Made by a program: the position numbers and the translations under genes. DNA of 64,000 nucleotides, from the NCBI RefSeq assembly GCF_013409935.1, contig NZ_JACCCO010000002.1, forward strand, positions 434,001 to 498,000, in the 5' to 3' direction. Within the stretch, counting starts at the first letter, position 1. Every line of letters starts with the position of its first letter. Under the pieces are notes generated by a model that worked only from the letters and a program-made list of their open reading frames with translations, ran no database searches and was not told the DNA's origin. Below, piece after piece: positions 1 through 10,781 of the stretch. The DNA comes from Streptosporangium sandarakinum (GTDB lineage: Bacteria; Actinomycetota; Actinomycetes; Streptosporangiales; Streptosporangiaceae).

Positions 1-1
1 C

Positions 2-793
2 TCCCGTCCGTCCAGCTCCGCCGACGCCGAGGCCGCGAGCAGGACCCGCGTCGAACGGCTGGACGACGGCACGATCCTCGTCGAGACACCCGAGCAGCGC
101 GCGATGCTGGGACGCCGGGCGAGCGTGGACGTGCTCGTCGCCCTTCCCGCGGGGTCGGCGGTCGCCCTCGACGCCGCCTCCGCCGACGTCCGCGCCTCTG
201 GGCCGCTGGGGGACGTCGCGGTCGGCTCGGCCTCCGGCGATGTCCGGATCGAGCGCTGCGCCCGGCTTGACGTCAGAACGGCGAGTGGTGACGTCACATG
301 TGACGTCATCGGCGCCGAGGCCGGCGTCCAGACCTCCTCCGGCGACATCCGGCTGCGTGAGCTGCGCGGCGAGGCGGAGATCACCACCTCCAGCGGAGAT
401 GTCAGGCTGGGCGCCGCCCACGGCGACACCACCGTCAGGAGCGGCTCCGGCGACATCACCGTCGAGACGTCGGCCGCGTCCTTCAGGACGAGGAGCACCT
501 CCGGCGAGGTCACCGTCGGGACGGCCGGTGACCTGGTGGAGGTGCACAGCTCCTCGGGCGACGTCGAGGTCGGGGCGGTGACCCGCGGCCGGGTGTCGGT
601 CGACAGCGTGTCGGGCGACGTCAGGATCGGTGTCGCCGACGGGGTGAGCGCCTGGCTCGACGTCTCCACGGTCTCCGGCGACCTCCGTTCCGGCCTGGAG
701 GAGGCGGACCGGCCCGGTGACGAGGCCCCGCGGACCGAGATCCGCGTCAAGACCGTGAGCGGCGACATCTCCCTGGTCCGCACCCGCCCGTAG
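2..793 (+). CDS. DUF4097 beta-strand repeat protein, 5' truncated by window edge
   Basis: The frame is open from base 2 and continues upstream of the window; the ATG at 104 is internal, because the residues before it (…ETPEQRA) read as a normal lead-in. 263 codons are visible. The protein is built of about ten repeats of a short beta-strand unit carrying SGDV/SGDI (for example TASGDV, TSSGDI, SGSGDI, SVSGDV), the signature of the DUF4097/putative-adhesin family. The family forms a right-handed beta structure; no enzymatic role is established, and the members are often next to envelope-stress genes. I infer a cell-envelope or surface role only. No signal peptide can be judged because the N-terminus is missing. 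Confidence 0.85.
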   Translation, partial: SRPSSSADAEAASRTRVERLDDGTILVETPEQRAMLGRRASVDVLVALPAGSAVALDAASADVRASGPLGDVAVGSASGDVRIERCARLDVRTASGDVTCDVIGAEAGVQTSSGDIRLRELRGEAEITTSSGDVRLGAAHGDTTVRSGSGDITVETSAASFRTRSTSGEVTVGTAGDLVEVHSSSGDVEVGAVTRGRVSVDSVSGDVRIGVADGVSAWLDVSTVSGDLRSGLEEADRPGDEAPRTEIRVKTVSGDISLVRTRP

Positions 794-890
794 GACCCGT
801 GCCACGGATCCCGCCACCGGAAGGATCCGCGGCGCGGGCCGCCGAACCGCTCCCAGAAGGCAGACCCCCCGTTCCCAGAAGGGAAGAGCC

Positions 891-1100
891 GTGAACAACG
901 AGTTCCAGATCACCGCCCTGTGCCGGACGACGCACGCCGAGGCGATCGCCGAGGCCGAGCTCTCACGTCTGACCCCTCGGAGTCCCGGTCCCGCCCGCCG
1001 GTGGACCGCCCGCGCCATGCGCCGGCTCGCCGACCGGATCAGCCCCGAACCGGCCGGGGCGCGTCCCGGTCCCGCCCACCGCCGCCCGACCACCGTCTGA
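891..1100 (+). CDS. small hypothetical protein, 69 aa
   Basis: GTG start preceded by a purine-rich AGAAGGGAAGAG stretch six to ten bases upstream, 97 bases after the DUF4097 stop and in the same direction, so probably the last gene of that operon. The first ~25 residues (NNEFQITALCRTTHAEAIAEAE) look like a short amphipathic helix; the remainder is Arg/Pro-rich and may be disordered. There is one cysteine and no membrane segment. I do not recognise a family. The C-terminal third runs into a low-complexity repeat region, so the true end could differ through repeat slippage. Confidence 0.5.
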   Translation: MNNEFQITALCRTTHAEAIAEAELSRLTPRSPGPARRWTARAMRRLADRISPEPAGARPGPAHRRPTTV

Positions 1101-1262
1101 CCATCGCCCCGCCACCACCTGATCATCGCCCAGCCAACGTCCGGCCACCGTCTGACCACCACCCGGCCGCCGTCCGACCACCACCCGGCCGCCGTCCGAC
1201 CATCGCCCGACCACCGCCGGGCCATCGTCCGGCCGCCGTCTGACCACCATCCGGCCGCCGCC
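1098..1262 (+). repeat. degenerate tandem repeat (22-bp and 11-bp units)
   Basis: Successive imperfect copies of a 22-bp unit reading roughly GACCACCACCCGGCCGCCGT CC, with half-units starting GACCATCGCCC. Two neighbouring copies near 1156-1199 are identical. The array begins at the stop of the 69-residue gene and fills most of the 378-base gap before tex; the remainder (1263-1478) shows only GC-rich sequence and the tex ribosome binding site. Every frame across it gives low-complexity Pro/Arg/Gly protein, so I take it as non-coding. Confidence 0.75.
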
Positions 1263-1478
1263 GGGAAGGCCGGGCATCCGGCCGGTGTCGCATCGCCCGG
1301 CCGCGACCGCCGAGCCCGCCGCGACGCCGGCGCCGCCCTCCCGTCACCCTCGCCCCGCTCGCGGGCACCACCGGGACATCCGTCTGTCTCCGCCGGACCC
1401 TGTCGGGGTCGCGCGGTAGCTTTGGGGCTGCCCACAGGGCCGCCCGCCCCGGCTGCCCGTCCCGAGGAAAGAGAGACC

Positions 1479-3845
<2,367 letters not shown>

Positions 3846-3861
3846 CCGGCGACGCATCACA

Positions 3862-3899
3862 CGGTACGGCCGCCGCCCCCGTGGGCGGCGGCCGTACCG
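3862..3899. terminator. bidirectional hairpin terminator between tex and ynfA
   Basis: Perfect 17-bp arms (3862-3878 and 3883-3899) around the four-base loop CCGT, starting 17 bases past the tex stop and ending four bases before the stop of the convergent ynfA gene. No T-run on either side, as is common in actinomycetes. Confidence 0.8.
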
Positions 3900-3903
3900 C
3901 CGG

Positions 3904-4236
3904 TCAGCCGCGCGGCGCGTACATGATCACGGCCATTCCGGCCAGGCAGATCAGCGCGCCGGCCACGTCCCAGCGGTCAGGCCGGAACCCGTCCATGACC
4001 ATTCCCCAGGCCAGCGAGCCCGCGACGAACACCCCGCCGTAGGCGGCGAGGATTCGGCCGAAGTCCTGCGCGGGCTGAAACGCGGCCGCGAAGCCGTACG
4101 CTCCGAGCGCGAGGACACCGCCCGCGATCCAGAGCGGCCCGCGCCCCTCGCGCACGCCCTGCCACACCAGCCACGCGCCGCCGATCTCCGCGACGGCGGC
4201 GAGGGCGAACAGCAGCAGGGAGCGGAGGACGGTCAT
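3904..4236 (-). CDS. ynfA: YnfA / UPF0060 family small membrane protein
   Basis: 110 residues with four predicted membrane helices, matching UPF0060: the N-terminal helix with [16 protein letters not shown], the central [14 protein letters not shown] and [20 protein letters not shown], and the closing [16 protein letters not shown]. The family is distantly related to small multidrug transporters, but transport substrates are not established. The ATG lies exactly where the upstream DUF998 gene should end, so the two are probably cotranscribed and translationally coupled. Confidence 0.93.
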   Translation of the reverse strand: MTVLRSLLLFALAAVAEIGGAWLVWQGVREGRGPLWIAGGVLALGAYGFAAAFQPAQDFGRILAAYGGVFVAGSLAWGMVMDGFRPDRWDVAGALICLAGMAVIMYAPRG

Positions 4237-4861
4237 GGGTACGACGGTACCCGGCGGCGATCAACAGTCCGACCAGAGCCAGCACCGCCACCTCGAAGAC
4301 CACGACCAGCCGCTGGGTCACCCCGGCGGGGATGTCCTCACCCGCCAGGGGGATCCCGAACATCCGCACCACGTACGGCAGGACCACCAGCACCAGCACG
4401 CCCAGGGACGCCAGGCTCAGCAGCCGCACCGGCCGGGCGTAGGAACCGGCGGCGTGCCGTCTGGAGAGGATCAGGCCCGCCACCGGCATGGCGAGGAAGG
4501 CCCCGAACGCCGCGTAGCGGTGGATGCCCCCGGACATCGACAGCGGCAGGCCGGGCGCGTCCGTGGGGAAGACGCCGATCAGCAGCATGCACAGGCCCCA
4601 GGCTCCGACCAGCAACGCGGCCCCGCGGTCCGCGGTGCGCCGCGCCAGCGCGATCCCGAAGGCGGCGGCGCCGGCCGCGAAGAACGTGAGGGATACGGGC
4701 AGCAGCCACCCGTCGGGCGCGAACGCGTACTCGCTGATCAGCGTGTGCACCGGGTCCAGCCCCGTGGCCACGTGCAGCCCCACCATCGACGCGGCTCCGG
4801 CGCCGATCGCCGCGTAACCGCCGTGGATCATCCCTGTTCCGGAGAAAGCCTGACTCGCCAT
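3977..4861 (-). CDS. DUF998 membrane protein with abnormal read-through tail
   Basis: Residues 1-208 form a typical DUF998 protein with about six membrane helices (motifs [12 protein letters not shown] near the first loop, [16 protein letters not shown] in the middle). After YRRTH209 the frame continues for 86 more residues as an Arg-rich, non-membrane tail that is simply ynfA read in the wrong frame, overlapping it by 260 bases. DUF998 proteins normally stop near residue 210. One extra base upstream of position 4237 would put the TGA of the ynfA ATGA in frame, giving a classical 4-base overlap. This is either a recent one-base deletion or a sequencing error. Function of DUF998 is unknown. 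Confidence 0.8.
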   Translation of the reverse strand: MASQAFSGTGMIHGGYAAIGAGAASMVGLHVATGLDPVHTLISEYAFAPDGWLLPVSLTFFAAGAAAFGIALARRTADRGAALLVGAWGLCMLLIGVFPTDAPGLPLSMSGGIHRYAAFGAFLAMPVAGLILSRRHAAGSYARPVRLLSLASLGVLVLVVLPYVVRMFGIPLAGEDIPAGVTQRLVVVFEVAVLALVGLLIAAGYRRTHDRPPLPAAVRPRRRRGDRRRVAGVAGRARGARAALDRGRCPRARSVRLRGRVSARAGLRPNPRRLRRGVRRGLAGLGNGHGRVPA

Positions 4862-5247
4862 GACTCAAAAATGGCGATCGACCAGGGGTTCGGAATATTG
4901 GAGATGGTCCCCAGGCGTCCCTGAGCCGTCCCCGAGGGACTCCGGCCCGGGGTGGGGTCACCCTCTGCGGGGACGTCCCGGACATGACCCCTCTGAGCTG
5001 CGCGGAGACCGCCGGGGGTAGGGCCTTCCCCCTCAGGGTCGGACCCCCGGGACGGCTCCGGGACGGAAGTCCCCTCGCGGGGCGCCTCCGGACCCGGCGC
5101 CCGCGGACGGGACGCCCCCGGGGCCGGGTTCCCGCTCGCAGGACACGCGCCTCCGGGGCCGGGTTCCCGCTCGCAGGACACGCCTCCGAAATCACGTGTC
5201 CCACCTGCCGGACCGCTCCGCGAGCCGGGCGCCCCGGGGGGACCCGC
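4862..5247. other. intergenic region upstream of DUF998 gene and MerR/AKR operon
   Basis: Divergent spacer of more than 400 bases. It contains a short AT-richer stretch at 4862-4905, likely part of the DUF998 promoter on the minus strand, and the 35-bp-period direct repeat listed separately. The several overlapping open frames here are Arg/Pro/Gly-rich, have no ribosome binding site and no resemblance to known proteins, so I call no gene. Confidence 0.6.
5118..5183 (+). repeat. 31-bp exact direct repeat, period 35
   Basis: Two identical 31-base copies at 5118-5148 and 5153-5183, beginning CCGGGGCCGGG and ending AGGACACGC, separated by GCCT-type spacer bases. They sit in the spacer between the divergent DUF998 and MerR genes, 65 bases upstream of the MerR promoter. 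Could be a simple duplication or a pair of protein-binding sites. Confidence 0.85.
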
Positions 5248-5278
5248 TTGACTTCGAGCGCGCTCTAAGCGGCAAGGT
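5248..5278 (+). promoter_or_regulatory. MerR-type promoter/operator
   Basis: TTGACT (5248-5253) is followed by the inverted repeat TTCGAGCGCGCTCTAA (5253-5268; one mismatched pair, with a perfect 10-base core GAGCGCGCTC at 5256-5265). A weak -10, CAAGGT (5273-5278), would give a 19-base spacer. An inverted repeat inside an over-long spacer is the established layout of MerR/SoxR-regulated promoters, which the activator twists into register. It lies eight bases before the start codon of the MerR gene, so the regulator probably controls its own operon. Confidence 0.7.
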
Positions 5279-5285
5279 GAGACAT

Positions 5286-5644
5286 ATGGGGATCACCATC
5301 CAGGAGGCCTCGCGCCGCTCGGGACTGAGCGCGCACACGCTGCGGTACTACGAGCGGATCGGGCTCATCCACGAGGTGGAGCGCGACCCGAGCGGGCACC
5401 GCGCCTACACGGAGTCCGACCTGGCCTGGCTCGACTTCCTGACCAGGCTGCGATCGACCGGCATGCCGATCGCGGACATGTGCCGCTACGCCGAGCTGCG
5501 CCGCCGGGGCCCGGGGACCACCGCCGAACGGCGGCGGATCCTGGAGGCCCACCGGGAGCGGGTCAGGACGCGGATCGCGCGGCTCACCGAGGACCTGGGG
5601 ATCCTCGACTACAAGATCGACTTCTATGCGACAACGGAGGCACG

Positions 5645-5648
<4 letters not shown>
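5286..5648 (+). CDS. MerR family transcriptional regulator
   Basis: 120 residues. Upstream in-frame starts exist, but ATG 5286 gives the standard MerR N-terminus ([28 protein letters not shown]), with the HTH and RYYERIGL wing in residues 5-70 and a coiled-coil dimerisation helix at about 75-115. There are no cysteines, so this is not a metal or redox-iron sensor; the ligand is unknown. The stop overlaps the aldo-keto reductase start (ATGA), implying translational coupling. This MerR/AKR pairing is common in actinobacteria and is thought to respond to reactive carbonyls or oxidants, although I cannot name the inducer. Confidence 0.92.
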
Positions 5649-6622
<974 letters not shown>

Positions 6623-6628
6623 CCTCAC

Positions 6629-6663
6629 CCGGGCCGGAACGCCGGACGGCGGCTCCGGCCCGG
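6629..6663 (+). terminator. probable hairpin terminator of MerR/AKR operon
   Basis: CCGGGCCGGA (6629-6638) pairs with TCCGGCCCGG (6654-6663), a perfect 10-bp stem starting seven bases after the AKR stop. The 15-base loop is itself GC-rich and can form a smaller hairpin. No T-run follows. Confidence 0.6.
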
Positions 6664-6790
6664 CACCCGGCCCCACCGGCTTCCGGAAGGCCGGGAACCG
6701 GACTCCCGTCCCCGGACGGCGGGAGAGTCGTGACTCCTATCAGTCTCACGGCGGATGCCGCCCGCCCGGCGCCCGCCCTACCCTCGCCCC

Positions 6791-7708
6791 ATGAGCCTCC
6801 GTCTTCCCCCCACCGCGGCCGGCCGGCTGCCGGCGCTGGCGCTGGTGACGGCGGTCTGCGCCGCGGTCGGCGCGGGCCTCGCCGTACGGCGGCACCTGCG
6901 GATCGGTCGTCGCGCGCGGGAGCGCGGCGAACTGCTCGCCCGCGAGCCGGTGCGCGGGAGGCGGACGGTGAAAGGCGGGGTGGTGAGCAGCCGGACGGTG
7001 AACGAGCGAGCGGCCGGCGGTGGGACGGCGGGCGAGTGGGCGGCTGACGAGCGGACGGCGAGCGAGGAGCGGGCGAGGATCGCCCGGGAGCTGCACGACG
7101 TCGTCGCGCACAACGTCAGCGCGATGGTCATGCAGGCGGGCGCCGCGCGTCTGTCGCTCCGCCCCGACCAGGTCACCGAGCGCGAGGCGCTGCACGTGGT
7201 GGAGGAGACCGGCCGGGCCGCCGTGGAGGAGCTGCGCCGTACGCTGGGGCTGCTGCGCACCGGCGCCGAGGACGACGGACTGGCGCCGCAGCCGACCCTC
7301 GCCCGCCTGGACGACCTCGCCGAGCGGATGCGCGCCGCGGGCCTCGACGTGCGGCTGAGCGTCGAGGGTGAGCCGAGCCCGCTGCCCGTGGGCCTGGACC
7401 TGTCGGCGTACCGGATCGTGCAGGCGGCGCTGGACAACACCCTGCGGCACGCGGGTCCCACCACCGCCAGGGTGCGGATCGCCTACCGGCCCCGGGAGCT
7501 GCTCCTGGAGATCACCGACAGCGGGCCGCTCGACGGCCGCGCCGGGCCGGCGGGCGGACCCGGGGCCGGGCTGGTCGGCGTGCGGGAGCGGGTCGCGCTC
7601 TTCCACGGCAGCCTGTCGGCCGGTCCCGAGCCCGGCGGAGGGTACGGCGTGCGGGTGGTCTTCCCGCTGGCCTCCCACGCGGTCAGGCCGGGCAGGGTCA
7701 CGGCGTAG
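6791..7708 (+). CDS. NarL-family sensor histidine kinase, orphan, reduced sensor part
   Basis: 305 residues from ATG 6791. A single membrane helix (about 13-32) is followed by a charged linker with degenerate repeats of the type ER(T/V)…GEW…ERTASEERARIA, then the HisKA_3 dimerisation domain with the phospho-acceptor histidine in ARELHDVVAHNVSAMVMQAG (about 100-120), and a HATPase_c domain: DNTLRHAG as the N box, EITDSG and GAGLVGVRERVALFHGSL as the G boxes. Most actinobacterial kinases of this type have four to six membrane helices, so the sensor portion is short. No response regulator is adjacent, unlike the usual operon. Signal unknown. The 3' end carries a partial duplication (see repeat at 7669). 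Confidence 0.88.
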   Translation: MSLRLPPTAAGRLPALALVTAVCAAVGAGLAVRRHLRIGRRARERGELLAREPVRGRRTVKGGVVSSRTVNERAAGGGTAGEWAADERTASEERARIARELHDVVAHNVSAMVMQAGAARLSLRPDQVTEREALHVVEETGRAAVEELRRTLGLLRTGAEDDGLAPQPTLARLDDLAERMRAAGLDVRLSVEGEPSPLPVGLDLSAYRIVQAALDNTLRHAGPTTARVRIAYRPRELLLEITDSGPLDGRAGPAGGPGAGLVGVRERVALFHGSLSAGPEPGGGYGVRVVFPLASHAVRPGRVTA

Positions 7709-7746
7709 GACGGTTTCGCCGTCGGCCTCCCACGCGGTCAGGCCGG
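7669..7746 (+). repeat. 23-bp direct repeat at the 3' end of the kinase gene
   Basis: Identical 23-base copies at 7669-7691 and 7724-7746 (GGCCTCCCACGCGGTCAGGC CGG), 55 bases apart. The first encodes the kinase C-terminal residues ASHAVRP; the second lies just past the stop codon. A local duplication of the gene end is the simplest explanation. Confidence 0.85.
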
Positions 7747-7877
7747 AGCGTTCCGGCGGAACCGCGGGTTCAGGAAAGGGATGAAGATCACCTATCCGGC
7801 GGAAACCCCTACATTCACCCTGTCCTGTAAGGCTGCCGTGACCGCCCGGCAACCTGGGGTGGTTACTGTCCCGTGAC

Positions 7878-9635
7878 ATGCACAGTAAGAAGATCGCCGT
7901 CCTCGGCATGGCCGGGCTGACCGCCCTGGCCATCCCGTCGGTCGCACACGCCTCGGCCGGCAAGTCGGTGACGGTGACCGTGATGGGCACCTCCGATCTG
8001 CACGGCAACACCCTCAACTGGGACTATTTCAAGAACGCCGAGTTCGACGACGGCAAGGGCAACGACGTCGGCCTCGCCAAGGTCTCGACGATGGTCGACA
8101 AGATCCGCGCCGAGCGCGGCGCCGACCACACCCTGCTGTTCGACTCCGGCGACACCATCCAGGGCACGCCGCTGGCCTACTACTACGCCAAGGTCGAGCC
8201 GATCACACAGACCGGCGAGCTCCACCCCATGGCCCGCGCGATGAACGCCATCGGCTACGACGCGGTGACCCTGGGCAACCATGAGTTCAACTACGGCCTG
8301 CCGCTGCTGGCCACCTGGATCAAGCAGATGAAGGCCCCGGTGCTCGGTGCCAACGCCGTGGACGCCACCACCGGCAAGCCCGCCTACCAGCCGTTCGTCA
8401 TCAAGACGATGAAGGTCAAGGGTGAGAAGCCGATCCGCGTCGGCGTGCTCGGCCTGACCAACCCCGGCGTCGCGATCTGGGACAAGGGCAACGTCGAGGG
8501 CAAACTGCGCTTCGACGACCTGGTCAAGACCGCCGGGAAGTGGGTGCCGGTCATCCGCGGCCTCGGCGCGGACGTGGTCGTGGTCACCGCGCACGCGGGC
8601 GACAACGGCCTGTCCTCCTACGGCGGCGACCTGCCGGTCGAGAACGCCGCCGCCATGGTCGGCGAGCAGGTCCCCGGCGTGGACGCCGTGCTGTTCGGGC
8701 ACGCTCACAACGAGGTGCCGCAGCGGTTCGTCACCAACAAGGTCACCGGCGAGCAGATCCTGCTGACCGAGCCGGCCAAGTGGGGCCAGCGTCTCAGCGT
8801 GCTGGACTTCACGCTCACCAAGAAGAACGGCAAGTGGGCGGTCACCGGCAAGTCCTCCGCCACGCTGAACACCAACGCCGTCGCCGAGGACCCGAAGATC
8901 GTCGCGCTCATGAAGAAGCAGCACGACGCCACGGTCGGGTACGTCAACAAGGAGGTGGCCACCTCCAAGGACGAACTGCTGGCCGCCGAGTCCCCCTACA
9001 AGGACACCCCGATCCTGGACTACATCCAGAAGGTCCAGACCGAGACGGTGAAGAAGGCCATCGCCGGCACGGCGGACGCCGACCTGCCGGTGCTGTCGAT
9101 CGCCGCGCCGTTCAGCCGGACCGCGACGTTCCCCGCCGGACCGGTGAGCATCCGCGACATGGCCGGCCTGTACATCTACGACAACACACTGATGGCCGTG
9201 AGGCTCACGGGCGCCCAGCTCAAGGACTACCTGGAGCACTCGGCGAAGTACTTCGCGCAGCTCGCCCCGGACGCCCCGGTCGACCTGTCCAGGCTGACCA
9301 ACGCCGGCAACATCCCCGACTACAACTACGACCAGCTCTCCGGCGTCGGCTACGACGTGGACGTCGCCAAGCCTGCCGGCCAGCGGATCACCGGTCTGTC
9401 CTACAACGGGCAGCCCGTCTCCGCCGACCAGCGGTTCGTGGTCGCCGTCAACAACTACCGCCAGTCGGGCGGCGGCGGCTTCCCGCACGTCTCGACCGCG
9501 CCGGTGGTCTACAACGCCCAGGTGGAGATCCGCCAGGCGCTGATCGACTACGCCACGGAGACCAAGATCATCGACTCCGCCGACTTCGCCGAGGTCAACT
9601 GGAAGCTGACCCGCGACGGCAAGCCGCTCTTCTAG
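7878..9635 (+). CDS. secreted bifunctional metallophosphatase / 5'-nucleotidase
   Basis: 585 residues with a Sec signal peptide (about 1-27, ending SVAHASA). The N-terminal calcineurin-like metallophosphatase domain shows all metal-ligand motifs: SDLHGN, DSGDTIQGTP, LGNHEFNYG, VTAHAG and GHAHNE. The C-terminal 5'-nucleotidase domain (about 340-560) contains the substrate-stacking region ending in NNYRQSGGGGF. The UshA-like family releases phosphate and nucleosides from extracellular nucleotides or nucleotide sugars, using two divalent metals. Monocistronic; a strong hairpin terminator follows. Regulation by phosphate is plausible, but I see no convincing pair of PHO-box repeats. Confidence 0.95.
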   Translation: MHSKKIAVLGMAGLTALAIPSVAHASAGKSVTVTVMGTSDLHGNTLNWDYFKNAEFDDGKGNDVGLAKVSTMVDKIRAERGADHTLLFDSGDTIQGTPLAYYYAKVEPITQTGELHPMARAMNAIGYDAVTLGNHEFNYGLPLLATWIKQMKAPVLGANAVDATTGKPAYQPFVIKTMKVKGEKPIRVGVLGLTNPGVAIWDKGNVEGKLRFDDLVKTAGKWVPVIRGLGADVVVVTAHAGDNGLSSYGGDLPVENAAAMVGEQVPGVDAVLFGHAHNEVPQRFVTNKVTGEQILLTEPAKWGQRLSVLDFTLTKKNGKWAVTGKSSATLNTNAVAEDPKIVALMKKQHDATVGYVNKEVATSKDELLAAESPYKDTPILDYIQKVQTETVKKAIAGTADADLPVLSIAAPFSRTATFPAGPVSIRDMAGLYIYDNTLMAVRLTGAQLKDYLEHSAKYFAQLAPDAPVDLSRLTNAGNIPDYNYDQLSGVGYDVDVAKPAGQRITGLSYNGQPVSADQRFVVAVNNYRQSGGGGFPHVSTAPVVYNAQVEIRQALIDYATETKIIDSADFAEVNWKLTRDGKPLF

Positions 9636-9689
9636 GTCCCCGGACCCCTCTTCCGGGACCTTCCGGATTCCGGCGGTCCATCGCATGTC

Positions 9690-9727
9690 CCGGGGCCGCC
9701 TCCGCCGTACGGCGGAGGCGGCCCCGG
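9690..9727. terminator. perfect 38-bp palindrome, bidirectional terminator
   Basis: Two 19-base arms without a mismatch, centred between 9708 and 9709 (core GCCTCCGCCGTACGGCGGAG). It starts 55 bases past the 5'-nucleotidase stop and lies between that gene and the convergent phosphotransferase. Confidence 0.8.
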
Positions 9728-9773
9728 CCCGTCTCCCGGGCGGGCCCGGACCGGCGGCGACCCGCGCGCTCGA

Positions 9774-9836
9774 CCGGGAAGCGCCCGGGAAGCGCCCAGG
9801 AAGCGCCCGGGAAGCCCGGGAAGCCCCCGGGACGCC
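9774..9836 (+). repeat. 11-bp tandem repeat abutting phosphotransferase 3' end
   Basis: Units of GCGCCCGGGAA, with one GCGCCCAGGAA variant and shorter nine-base versions (GCCCGGGAA), between CCGGGAA at 9774 and the end of the phosphotransferase gene at 9846. It is non-coding and could be a slippage hotspot. Confidence 0.75.
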
Positions 9837-9845
9837 CGGCCCGGC

Positions 9846-10781
9846 TCAGCCCCGGCGGGAGGCGCTCCGCCGGGGGACGACGGCGACGGGTTCCGCCATG
9901 TACCACCGGGTGAACCGCTCGCCCCTCGCCAGCGAGTCGAGCCTGCGGGGCAGCTCCCGGCGGGAGAAGGGGTCGGCGCCGGCATTGCGGATGTGGATGC
10001 CCACGGCGTACATGTCGCGGACCTCCATCAGGGTGGCGTAGCCCGGCCACGACCGCAGGTCCCGGCCGTAGGCGAGGGCGAAGGCGTCCACGTCGGCGGC
10101 GGTGAGGCCGAAGCGGCGCTGGCCGTGGTAGGTGTGGACCAGGTCCCACTCGCACGGCCCGACCGCGACGCCGTCCCAGTCGCAGAGCACGACGTGCCCG
10201 TCTGTGCGGCGCAGCAGGTTGTCGATCCAGGCGTCGCCGTGCAGCAGCACCGGGGCGCCCTTCACCTCCAGGTCCGACCACCGCTCGGTCAGCTCGGCGA
10301 TGCGGTCGCGCAGCCAGGTCCGCTGGCCGGGGGTGAGCACGTCGGAGCGGTCCACCTCGGCGCGGATCCCGGCCAGCGGGTTGGTGAACCGTTTCACCGC
10401 CACCGGCGGCACCGGCAGCAGGTGCAGGGTGCGCAGGATCTCGCCCAGCTCGGTGGTGGTGGGACGCTCGGCCGCCGCCGGGACGTAGTGCCAGAAGGTG
10501 ACGACCCCGCCCTCGTGGACCACCGGCTGCTCGCAGATCGTGTCGGCCGGCCGTACCGCGGGGAAGCCCTGCTGGGCCAGCCACCGGGCCACCGCCAGGA
10601 CCACCGGCAGGCGGGCCCGCGCGTCGGACGCGGTGGCGATCCGCACCACGATCTCCCCGCGCAGCTTGAAGACGGCGTTGCTGCGCACCCGCAGCAGCTC
10701 GGCGCCCCGGTGGTCGATCCCCAGGTCCTCGCAGACGTCGCGCAGGACCGCGAACGCGTCCCGCGCCAGCGAACCGCCCAT
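9846..10781 (-). CDS. aminoglycoside-phosphotransferase-fold small-molecule kinase
   Basis: 311 residues from ATG 10781. The APH fold is recognisable from the catalytic loop LLHGDAWIDNLLR (about 183-196) and the metal-binding CDWDGVAVGPCEWDL. Length and motifs fit kinases such as fructosamine, homoserine or aminoglycoside kinases; the acceptor cannot be assigned. The ATG overlaps the stop of the upstream XRE-like regulator (TGATG), so the two are translationally coupled and probably function together. I do not claim antibiotic resistance: most actinobacterial members have housekeeping or unknown substrates. Confidence 0.88.
   Translation of the reverse strand: MGGSLARDAFAVLRDVCEDLGIDHRGAELLRVRSNAVFKLRGEIVVRIATASDARARLPVVLAVARWLAQQGFPAVRPADTICEQPVVHEGGVVTFWHYVPAAAERPTTTELGEILRTLHLLPVPPVAVKRFTNPLAGIRAEVDRSDVLTPGQRTWLRDRIAELTERWSDLEVKGAPVLLHGDAWIDNLLRRTDGHVVLCDWDGVAVGPCEWDLVHTYHGQRRFGLTAADVDAFALAYGRDLRSWPGYATLMEVRDMYAVGIHIRNAGADPFSRRELPRRLDSLARGERFTRWYMAEPVAVVPRRSASRRG

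Noticed and set aside
4828-5181. Minus-strand Pro/Gly-rich frames in the DUF998/MerR spacer
   Set aside because: They translate the 31-bp direct repeat and have no start context or similarity.
7780-7877. Possible SAM-type riboswitch or PHO box in front of 5'-nucleotidase (CCCGGCAACC and ATTCACCCTG are present)
   Set aside because: Only isolated similarity; the rest of a SAM aptamer is missing and there is no second PHO repeat at 11-base spacing.
9846-10781. Aminoglycoside resistance gene
   Set aside because: Only general APH-fold motifs are visible; coupling to a regulator and lack of specific acceptor motifs do not support a resistance call.
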